Source: Atriophallophorus winterbourni
Lineage: Eukaryota > Platyhelminthes > Trematoda > Plagiorchiida > Microphallidae
Assembly: GCA_013407085.1 (NCBI GenBank)
Contig: JACCGJ010023620.1
Coordinates: 1 to 64,000, forward strand
Direction of reading: 5' to 3'
DNA length: 64,000 nucleotides
Shown: positions 55,810 through 64,000 of the stretch, piece after piece
How the letters are laid out: the number at the start of each line of letters is the position of its first letter
How positions within the stretch are numbered: position 1 is the stretch's first letter
Translations under genes and position numbers: made by a program
Notes under the pieces: model-generated
Seen by the model: only the letters and a program-made list of their open reading frames with translations
Databases searched by the model: none
Told to the model about the DNA's origin: nothing

Positions 55810-56803
55810 GCATCTTGACCTCGTAGGTTGATGCCAGCATCGAACGGATATTCATTCATCCAAACTGCGATAGATCGCATTACAAGATGGCCGATTGCCT
55901 TCCCGATCAAAGACCACGTTCTGAGTCTGTAGCACGCGTCTTCATCGAACACTGGATTGCTTATTTTGGCACACCATTTTTCATTGCAATTTACCCTGGC
56001 GCTCGGTTTCAATCGGCAATATTCCGAGATTTGACTATACACCTTGGCTGTCAGCACATCTGAACCACCGCCTACCATCTTAACGCGAATGGATTGATTG
56101 ATGTCGCACAACCGACAAGTCAAAGCCGCTTTTGCTGTTCAGTCTGATCCTAATAGATGCACTGAGAATTTATCACTTCCTCTTCTTGGAATTCATTTTA
56201 CCATTAAATAAGATATGCAATGCTCAGCCACAGAGTTGGTTTGTCACACTATATTGTGTCTTCCAGGCGAACTCGTAGTGCCTTGCCAGTCATTACCTTC
56301 TCTGTCAGATTACATTACTCGCTTGCGATCGTTTGTGTCTAAGTTGGATTTTACGACTCCCCGACAACGCCATGTCCGTCAACAGAAATCTCCTCAACAC
56401 GATAGTGCGATTTTGTTTTTGTGTGACGTGTGTCCCTATATAAACCACTTCAACCATCCTTTCATAGATCACGCAGAGCTACTAAGCCTGAACACAAGTA
56501 CGTCATTTTGAATATGAATACTCGAAACCTCACGGTTTTTATTAATCGTCTAAAACCAGCTTTCGTTGAGCTTAAGCCACCAAATCTATCAACGATGGTT
56601 TCCCCTCAATCACAACCGCCGTGTAATCCTCATGTGCCCACCACCGCCGTCGGTCATCCCAATCCTCCAGTCCCATCCATTTTCGTTGAAACTCAAAACG
56701 GTAGACAAGTGCGTTGACCCAATCGTCGAAAGAACAAAATATCACGACGTACGATCACACCTAACATTCACTTTGGGCATTCAAACGGTCAATTCTCCCA
56801 TGT
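55810..56803 (+). pseudogene. Gypsy-type integrase C-part, unit 2
   Basis: Second copy: RVFIEHWIAYFGTPFFIAI, RDLTIHLGCQ, LVCHTILCLPGELVVPCQSL, DYITRLRSFVSKLDFTTPRQ, then NTRNLTVFINRLKPAFVELK. Frames shift several times; a short stretch near 56210 is missing relative to unit 1. Confidence 0.72.
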
Positions 56804-57735
56804 GCATCTTGACCTCTCCGGTTAATGCCATCATCGAACGGATATTCATTCATCCTTATCGCGATCTATCGCTTTACAAGATTGCCCACTGCTTTTTCGA
56901 TCAAAATCCACGTTCTTAGTCTGTAGCTCGCGTCTTTGTCAAACCCCGGATTGCCTATTTTGGCACACCATTTATCAACGCAACCGACCATGGCGCAAAC
57001 TTTCAATTGATATTGTTCCGAGATTTGACTCTACACCTTGGCTGTCAGCACATCCGAACCACCGCCTACCATCCCAACGCGAATGGATTGGTTGATGGCG
57101 CCTCAACGGCAGGTCAAAGCCGCTTTTTCTGGTCAGTCCGGTCCTAATAGATGCACTGAGAATTTAGCACTTGTTGTTTTTGAAATTCGATCTAATATGA
57201 CAGAAGACATTCAATGCTCAGCCGCAGAGTTAATTTGCGGCACTACCTTGTGTCTCTCCGGTGAACTCGTAGTGCCATGCCAGTCACTAACTTCAATGTC
57301 ATATTACATAACTCGCATGCGATCGTTTGTGTCGAAGTTGGATTATACGACTCCTCGACAGCGACATGTCCATCAACAGAAATCACCTCAACACGATAGT
57401 GCGATTTTGTTTTTGTGTGACGTGAGTCCCTATATAAACAACTTCAACCATCCTATCACAGACTACGCGTGGACTTTGATCGTATACACATGTAATTCAT
57501 TTTGAATATGAATATTCGACGCCTCACGGTATCTATTGATCCGCTAAAATTACCTTTCGTTAAGCCTAAGCAACCAACTCCAACAAGCGTCATTACCTCT
57601 CAATCGCAACCCCAGTGTAATCCATATGTGCCTACCACCTTCCTCGTTAATCCAAATCCTCCAGTCCCTTCCAGCCCGTTCATACTTGCACCGGTAGACA
57701 TATGCATTGTCCTTAACGTCCTTCTAACTATGTGA
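56804..57735 (+). pseudogene. Gypsy-type integrase C-part, unit 3
   Basis: Third copy, with the best conserved integrase core: RIAYFGTPFINATDHG, RDLTLHLGCQHIRTTAYHPN, then ECSAAELICGTTLCLSGELV-like, SKLDYTTPRQRHVHQQ and RRLTVSIDPLKLPF. The pattern TTAYHPxANGL is the conserved catalytic-domain end. It differs at the end from units 1 and 2 and may lead into an LTR. Confidence 0.75.
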
Positions 57736-58173
57736 CCTCATTGACATTTCGAGCGTATGTTATCCTTTCGCTAAGACAAACTAACGCTCTGTTTGGAAAT
57801 TATTGCAGTGAACTACTTTCACTTTGTATCTCCGTGTTTTGTACATAAAGGTTTTATGCCTTTTTCGGTTATTCGTCTATTGGCATCAATCAAATTAATG
57901 TTTGGCGGTTTTCGAACTCTCGGACTTCGTCTTTTTTGTGATTGCGAAGTTTGTGTGCGCTACTTCGTTCGGGAATTGTGATTAACGGATCCTGCTACAT
58001 TTTCTTGCTCTCTCTACCTTTGTTTCCATCTCTTGGATTTTCCCGTGTGGATCAACTCGCTATCGTTTGAGTTCACTGGATCTTCAGTTGGACATTCGCT
58101 CGTTTGGTCTTTTAGAGAGTTCATTCCATTTTGGTTTCTATTTTGTGTAGGGCAGTCTTAATTTTGTTCCACT
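57731..58173 (+). repeat. Possible LTR following the integrase unit 3
   Basis: A stretch starting TGTGACCTCATTGAC straight after the pol end and ending TTCCACTACA has TG...CA ends and the right position for the 3' LTR of the gypsy element. No partner copy lies in the window, so the boundaries are unproven. Confidence 0.35.
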
Positions 58174-58278
58174 ACACAATCAGCACATGTAGAGCAGCGC
58201 CGAAGTCCCAACGTTTACGAAGATTAGCTAAAACATTGCAATTACAACCGAATAAACGATCGTACGAAACCTTATCGG

Positions 58279-58292
58279 TAAGTTACGTATAC
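58279..58292. other. Left target site duplication of the RTE element
   Basis: TAAGTTACGTATAC, identical to 61892-61905. Confidence 0.9.
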
Positions 58293-61200
58293 TTACTTTT
58301 TACTTTTGTGCGGCTGGCTCCACGAGTGGATTAGCCGGCTTCATTGATGTCTCGGATCGCACCAGCCCACGCACGTCGATCGGAGGCGAGATCGTTGCAG
58401 ATCGTGATCCAGTCTCGTTCCCACCTGCGAACTCCGTAGACGGTACGCAGACCCAGGTGTCTACATCCTCTTTCACAGTTGACAGCCAGGTTTTCACTTG
58501 ACCACCTTGCCGCCGACGCCAGGTGCGAACGGGTTTGGGGTCGAGGACGAGTTTTGGAAGTGCTGTGTCTGTCATTCGGAGGACGTGGCCAAACCATTGC
58601 AGCCTTCGCCGTTGTATGTGAGCGGAAAGTGGAGATAGTCCGCTGCAACGCTCTCGTACGGCTGCGTTGGATACTCGGTCAGTATATCGAATGCCCAAGA
58701 TTACCCTAAGGCACCAATGGTCGAACACTTCTAATGTGCGTACATCCTGTGACCTTAAAGGCCATGTCTCGCATCCATAAAGCAGTACAGGGCGGATCGC
58801 TGCTTGATAAACACGCGTCTTAGTTTTTAGGCTGATCCCGGGCTTGCGCCAAAGGGTGCCTTTCAACTGCAAAACGCATTACGAGCACGATCGACCCTTA
58901 ACTTCATTTCATCTTTCGCCTGACCATTGGCAATATACTTGAGCCGAGGTATTTAAAGACTGGAACGTATTCGATCGGACAACCCTGGACGCGAAGTGGC
59001 TGGATGCCTGGTGTGTCGGAATAAAAGAATGCCTTGGTCTTAGCCGCGTTTATCTCAAGACCGACTTTCGCGGCAGTGGCACTAATGCGGTCTAAAACGG
59101 TTTGCAGCTTTTCGGTATCGTCGCCCACAACGACTATATCGTCGGCGTAGTCAAGGTCGGAAATCCATAGATCCGTTGAAATTTGCACCCCTTGATACTC
59201 CGTTAACGCCTGGTTCATTATCCAGTCTATGACATAGTTAAACATAACCGGGGATAGCGGGCAACCTTGCCTGACTCCTGTGTGCAAGTTAAATTCACGC
59301 GATTCTTCACCGTAGACACGAACCCGTGCCCTTGTAGAGCTGTAATAGGCTCTGATTAGGTTGACGAGCTTTAATGGAACCCCATCCGATAGCATGATGT
59401 CCCATAAACAACCACGGTCTACGGAGTCGAAGGCTGCGCGGAAGTCAATAAAGCAAGCTATCGTTTGCTGTTGATACCGTGCACGGTGCTCGAGGATCCT
59501 GCGCAAAGTAAATATTTGATCTACGCAACCCATCCCAGGGCGAAATCCACCTTGGTTAACTCTGGTGCGCAGATTTCTTTCGGCGGAGAACCGATTAAGC
59601 AGGAGCGTTGCAAACACTTTAGCAGCGGTGTCGATTAGACTTATTCCGCGGTAATTGGAGCACACAGATTTATCTCCACGTTTCGGCAGTGGTAGAATGA
59701 TAGACATCCCCCAGTCTGATGGGAAAACTTCCGTCTCCCAGATCGAACAAAACAGCCGATGTAGCGGAGATAATAATACGTCGGCACAGGCTTTAATAAG
59801 TTCAACGGAAATTCCGTCCTCACCTGGCGATTTACCATTCTGCATTCGTCGTAAAACACTTGATATCTCGTATTCTGATGGTGCCTCGCAGTTGACCGGG
59901 TATTCACAGCTATTTATCGGGGAAGTGAATACTGCATTGATAGATGACGGGCGGTTCAGTAGCTGACTGAAGTGCTCAACCCACCTATCTATCTTTTGAT
60001 GAAGGTCAAATATCATCTGTCCTGACGAATCTCGAAGGTTCGTACAAAACCCACAGCTTCCAGATGCTCTGCGAATCAGGCGAAACAGTCGTCCAAAGTC
60101 TCCTATACTTGCTGCGGCTTCCATTTTGGATGCGGTTTCCGCCCAATATAGCTGACGATCCTTGCGGGCTGATCGTGTAGCAGCTCTCCTAAGGAGGCGA
60201 TAATCAGATGCACCATGCATTCGGGCGTCTCTTGCCCGGGCAGAGAGCTCGATGGTGTTCTGAGAAATCCAATCTCGTCGGCGACGAGAGGTCGTGCCTA
60301 GGGTTTTTAGTGCTGCAGTCTGAGTAGCGGTCTTCAGTCTGGACCACTGCTGTTCGACTGATGCATCACTCCCATCCAACCGCTCAGCGATATCGTCAAT
60401 GAGCTTCTTACGTTGGGCCGGGTTTCCTAAGGCTTCCAAGTTTAAGCGCTTCCTAGGAGTTTTCCTTTGGCGGTTTAGCATGCGAAGTCGGAGCTTTGCG
60501 CGAACAAGTGTGTGATCGGTGCCTGCTGCGTTCCCTGTTTCGGCTCCGCGATAGGACCTACAGTCAAGCACCGAAGACATCCAACGTGCGCGGATTAGAA
60601 CATAATCGATCGGGTTCGCCGTTCTACCATCGTTCGAGTACCATGTGACCAAGTGTTTTTTTAGGGTGCTGGAATTTAGTGTTACAGACGCATAGGTGAT
60701 TGTAGGCCGCAAACTCGATCAGTCGATCGCCATTCGCGCAGCGCTGCCCTGGGCCAAATTTTCCCAGGATTCGGTTTGTTGCGGAATCTGCTGATCCTGT
60801 ACGAGCGTTCCAGTCACCAGCCACAACCAGTACGTCGTTTCCAGCAACTCTATCGACTACGAATTGAAGTTGGTTATAAAAATCGTCTTTTGTAGTTTGG
60901 TCGGCTGATAGGGTTGGGGCATACACCGAAACGACTGTTATATTCAAAGGGTGACCCCTCAGCCTGACCACCGCAATTCTCGGGGATACAGGCATCCATG
61001 ACATGAGTGCTTGCTTAGCATGGTCGCTGAGCGCTATCGCTACTCCATGCTGACCAGATCCATCCTCGGGCCCACTATAAAAAACCCAATAGGTACGATC
61101 GACTCCGGGGACCTTGATCGATTTGGATCCCTGTCCGGGAAGGCGGACCTCAGAAAGACAAGCAACATCTACTTGGTAGTCCAATAAAGAGTGCATCGTG

Positions 61201-61891
61201 ATTGCTTGACTACCAACGTCGAGCAGTGTCCGTACGTTCCAACATCCCAGATAAAAGTCCTTACGGATATTTATGGCCCCAGCTAGCTGACTTTTCACCC
61301 TAGCCGCTGGGAGAGCCAAGGGCGCGTCGCGTCTCGGGAACGCCGTAGCAGAGAGCTGAGATATACGTTGAGACATCGTCATGAAGTTTCTTGGGGATAG
61401 TTTACAAGTGATGTCCCCAGCACCACTTGGTGTTTGTTCGAGTACACCTCTCTCGCCTTTGCACAGCCAGGTGCAACCTACAAGGCAGCAGGGAGCTGGC
61501 AGATAAACGCGCTGTGCGCCAGTTATCTACCTACGGGGCTTCTCTCCGGATTTTTCCTCGGGGTTTTCTCCCGAAGCCTTTCCCGCAATCGGGTAACCCA
61601 CAAGGCAATGGGGTTTGGAGTCAGGGTTTTCCTTCCCCTAGATGGATTGCCAGTAGCTGACGAGCTCCATCTGCCCGGAGCTAACTGGTTTTATGGCGCC
61701 AGTCACCCGCCTTCGCCCCTTCTCCTGTCAGTAAGAGCAGTTCCGCCGGGCTTGTAAAAGCCACTCGTGCAGGCCAGGAGTTGAACTTGGTTGTCAGAGG
61801 CTATTTGAGACGCACGCCATGTGGGAGCATTTTATAGATAGTAGGCGGCTCATTCCTACTACCACCCCCGGCTGTGACAACTTTTGGAACC
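58293..61891 (-). mobile_element. Full-length RTE-type non-LTR retrotransposon
   Basis: Bounded by identical 14-base duplications (58279-58292 and 61892-61905), so both ends are defined: 3599 bp. On the minus strand it has a 5' UTR of about 500 bases that is GC-richer than the flanks (61891-61383), one ORF encoding endonuclease plus RT (61382-58300), and a very short 3' end with an AAAGTAAAAAGTAAGTAA-like tail. Short 3' UTR, short repetitive tail and single ORF fit the RTE clade. It was inserted into sequence that looks like LTR-element DNA. Confidence 0.93.
58300..61382 (-). pseudogene. RTE-type endonuclease/reverse transcriptase, three single-base frameshifts
   Basis: Endonuclease part (61382-60624): GCWNVRTLLD, ACLSEVRLPG, VVAGDWNARTG, then after the frameshift NPIDYVLIRARW and GTDHTLVRAKL, all catalytic blocks present. 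RT part (60712-58904): NGKSPGEDGISVELIK, NYRGISLIDTAAKVF, CFIDFRAAFDSVDR, GVRQGCPLSPVMFNYV, and the active site LDYADDIVVVGDD, then FKYLGSSI. C-terminal part (58872-58300): LLYGCETWPL, RRRLQWFGHVLRM, and a Lys/Arg-rich end. The frame is broken only at an A7 run near 60663, and at two single-base losses near 58924 and 58880. Otherwise the protein is complete, about 1030 residues. The start at 61382 (MTMSQRIS) is the first Met of the frame. Confidence 0.9.
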
Positions 61892-61905
61892 TAAGTTACG
61901 TATAC
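61892..61905. other. Right target site duplication of the RTE element
   Basis: TAAGTTACGTATAC, identical to 58279-58292. Confidence 0.9.
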
Positions 61906-62249
61906 CCCAGCAACAAACCTCCCTTTCCACTACATACATATTGTCTGACTTGCCCATGACAACAAGCTTCCATCGATCTCACTAGACCATTTTCCATGAT
62001 TATTCTGTACCTCCACACGTTCGCTATGTTTTTGCTATATAAATACAAACCATGTCCTCGGTGAAATAACGTTGAAGCACGGACTTTAGCTCAACGTTCC
62101 ATTCCGGCCTTTTCTGTTTTTCTGATTATCGGGTTATGAGCAACACATTGATTGATAGAACGCAACGAGTGTCTCCGTATTCATCATAACACATTGGCTA
62201 ATTAAATGTACGTTATCATATAAGGTATCCTCAACTCGTCGTATCTATG
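61906..62249. other. No gene; possible LTR or promoter fragment
   Basis: Contains GCTATATAAATACAAACC at about 62035, a TATA-like sequence followed by a GC-richer stretch, as seen in LTR U3/R regions. It could be the continuation of the sequence left of the RTE insertion. Not provable here. Confidence 0.3.
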
Positions 62250-62327
62250 ACTACAAGACTCAAGATTTATGGTTGGAAAAGCAATTAACTTTACAATAAC
62301 CATAGAGTGGAACTATAGGTACAAATG

Positions 62328-62366
<39 letters not shown>

Positions 62367-62565
62367 GTATGTATAAATTAAATCACAATCAATGCGACGA
62401 TGATAGTTTATTAATAGTTGGTGTCAAAATTTGGATTAGCTCTCATATAGTCGTCAAGTATCGATTTGAATATAGATAAACTGTTTAAGCTTACCAAATC
62501 GGCAAGTAGGGAATTCCAAACAAAGCACACACGCAACAACTAAATGCGTGGCAGTTCGATTCGAA
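62250..62565 (-). mobile_element. CR1-like retrotransposon 3' end (family 3), inverted
   Basis: On the minus strand 62560-62415 reads LLRVCFVWNSLLADLV, then SLSIFKSILDDYMRAN, the conserved ORF2 C-terminus, and a stop. The 3' UTR then ends GCTTTTCCAACCATAAATC with TTGAGTC-type tail at 62250-62270. The same UTR region at 13808-13945 has no microsatellite; here a TA/TATG repeat expanded in it. Confidence 0.8.
62327..62374. repeat. Compound TA and TATG microsatellite
   Basis: About 26 bases of TA followed by about five TATG units, inside the 3' UTR of a CR1-like copy. Confidence 0.95.
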
Positions 62566-62570
62566 CGCGC

Positions 62571-62694
62571 TGCTATTGCTATCTCTCCTTAGATCATATA
62601 AATATTATACACGCTAGATAATTCACATAATGCTATTGCTATCTCTCCTTAGATCATATAAATATCATACACGCTAGATAATTCACATAATGAT
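62571..62694. repeat. Recent 62-bp tandem duplication
   Basis: TGCTATTGCTATCTCTCCTT and the following 42 bases (to ACATAA) occur twice in a row, 62571-62632 and 62633-62694. The only difference I see is ATATTATAC against ATATCATAC. Confidence 0.9.
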
Positions 62695-63417
62695 TGAAAA
62701 GTAAATCGTGGCACGCAATCATTTTATCAAAATAATTTTGAGCAATCACTCACCTCGATCTATCATCCTCAAGCAGAGCGCGTCATTGTACTGTCGCTGA
62801 AATTTTCGCGAATTCGATGTTCACATATACGATGAATTTAAACGTTCTCCTGTCTCACATGCACAATCCATCGAATGTCTATAATATATGAAAATGAAAT
62901 AACGTGTTTCCATTGACACCTCAAAAAAATGTATCTGTCGAATTATGTCTTCGTAATAGCTTACATTGATTTATCTTTTGTGATCCATACTGCGATTCGC
63001 CCGAATGAAATCTTTTTTATTTTAATCTAGCATTAGTCTGCTTAAATATTTTGTTCACAAGCTACTGAGATTCAATGTTACGAAAAACAGAACTCACCGA
63101 TATCTCAAGCATCCGTCAGCGCGAACCGTTCAATCCATCTGTGTCTGAACTCAACTGAGCAGTTGGTTTTTACTCCACGACTCACAAAATGAGCATGATA
63201 TTGTATTGAACGAAAAATAAGTTTGCTCTGTGATGATTACTCAATACTCTCATGTCCGCTGCAAATCGATAATGCGGTGGTCGATAAACGCGTGACGGAA
63301 ATCAATCAATCGATAGCTGGGCTCGGAAACGCTCAAATCCATCTGGATGCGCTGAACGCGGTTGACAATGCATTCAACATTGATTAGAAGATTGTGATAA
63401 TAAATATGCCTAAATGC
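62695..63417. other. No gene recognised
   Basis: AT-rich, with a short minus-strand frame at 63250-63456 that has no recognised motif. Nothing else identified. Confidence 0.4.
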
Positions 63418-64000
63418 ATTTGTTGTTGTTGGCCTCCTTCGGTCGATGTCGACCATGGATGTACATCACAAACGCGTGAAAGTTCAAGTTTTGCAGCTTT
63501 TTGAGTGACTAAACAGTCCGATTCGGGAAGAGCAATCTCTCCCGCAGCGCTGGCAACGATAGTCAGAACTCGGTTGTATTGCGTTAGTTGCACGTCGGCG
63601 GCGTGATCTGCGTTCAGCTGCCAAGAGCTGTATCTGCTCCTCCCCAGCATGCAGACGACGCTTTACACATGGCCTTCAATGTGAGCGGTCGAAAGCAAGT
63701 TCTTCCCAACTCGCCGGGTCAATGCCAAGAGCTTTCATATCTCTTTTACAAACGTCTTTGTACCGCAAGTGCGGTCTGCCCCATGGTCGACTTCCTAGTT
63801 GCAACTCACCATAGAGTAGATCTTTCGGAATACGACCATTTTCCATTCTATAGACATGACCAAGCCAGCGCAGGCGGCGCTGTCGCAATAGAGTGAACAT
63901 GCTCTGTAGACCAGCTTTTAAAAGCGCTTCAGCATTAGTCACTCTGTCCATCCACGATATGTTCAAGATACGACGAATGCTTCGTAGATGGAAAGCATTC
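63418..64000 (-). mobile_element. RTE-like retrotransposon 3' part, running off the window
   Basis: On the minus strand from the right edge: ILNISWMDRVTNAEALLKAG, LRQRRLRWLGHVYRMENGRI, GRPHLRYKDVCKRDMKALGI, then after a stop or frameshift near 63676 a zinc finger CQRCGRDCSSRIGLFSHSKS (C-X2-C, then H-X3/4-C). The finger with SRIGLxSHxRxC is common at the C-terminus of this type of RT protein. The 3' end lies near 63420 with a CAACAACAACAAATG-like tail. The homologous eroded copy is at 36820-37450 in the other orientation. Confidence 0.8.

Larger units (their letters stand above)
54833..57735 (+). repeat. Three tandem copies of a gypsy integrase to 3' pol segment (about 980-994 bp each)
   Basis: GCATCTTGACCTC starts at 54833, 55810 and 56804, giving periods of 977 and 994. 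Each unit covers the integrase from HLDLV to the end of pol and a following stretch. Units 1 and 2 end in a shared GGGCATTCAAACGGTCAATT, which leads straight into the next unit. Unit 3 is shorter and ends about 57735. The three differ by many substitutions, so the tandem arrangement is not recent or has been mutated since. Confidence 0.88.

Noticed and set aside
59655..59966. 103-codon plus-strand frame inside the RTE element
   Set aside because: It is antisense to the conserved RT domain on the minus strand.
61427..61757. Two overlapping plus-strand frames of 77 and 107 codons
   Set aside because: They lie antisense in the 5' UTR of the full-length RTE, between its target duplications; GC content alone keeps them open.

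Overview
The window looks like repeat-rich chromosomal DNA of a digenean flatworm, most likely a schistosome or close relative. The reasons are the AT-rich background, the many CR1-like and RTE non-LTR retrotransposons, short gypsy-type LTR elements, a Penelope-like fragment, and a tRNA-derived SINE carrying a hammerhead ribozyme (a combination known from the Sm-alpha SINE of Schistosoma). The taxon is inferred; no species-diagnostic gene is present. There are no operons, RBS or other prokaryotic features.

Layout. 1-6595: four pieces of one CR1-like family (A-D) arranged head to tail and separated by ACTATTG-type tails; copy B (about 286-4690) is nearly full length. 6600-10870: two degenerate gypsy elements, one on each strand. 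10965-12930: a 352-bp tandem repeat (satellite 2). 12940-16592: fragments of CR1-like and RTE-like elements, ending in a largely complete but broken CR1-like copy. 16593-25695: AT-rich sequence without host genes that I can see, containing a small LTR element (about 18854-19930) and an eroded CR1-like copy. 25733-27370: a minus-strand CR1-like element split by a tandem SINE/hammerhead unit. 27385-31050: two more minus-strand CR1-like copies.

The only convincing host gene is a two-exon, minus-strand GT31 beta-1,3-glycosyltransferase (34561-32164). 36130-43790: eroded CR1-like and RTE-like pieces, then a nearly complete CR1-like element (37560-42740) whose endonuclease is interrupted by a complete 683-bp miniature LTR element with a 5-bp target duplication, then a second truncated copy head to tail. 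44064-44478: a Penelope-like GIY-YIG fragment. 45300-54830: a 353-bp satellite (satellite 1) with alternating monomer types, an inversion near 49990, and three nested insertions. 54833-57735: three tandem copies of a gypsy integrase to 3' pol segment. 58293-61891: a full-length RTE element with a 14-bp target duplication and only a few frameshifts. 61906-64000: CR1-like and RTE-like 3' ends.

The genes do not form a pathway. The window is mainly a record of nested insertion, tandem amplification and inversion beside one glycosyltransferase gene. The most unusual items are the paired SINE/hammerhead unit, the inverted higher-order satellite, the two miniature LTR elements, and the head-to-tail CR1-like copies.
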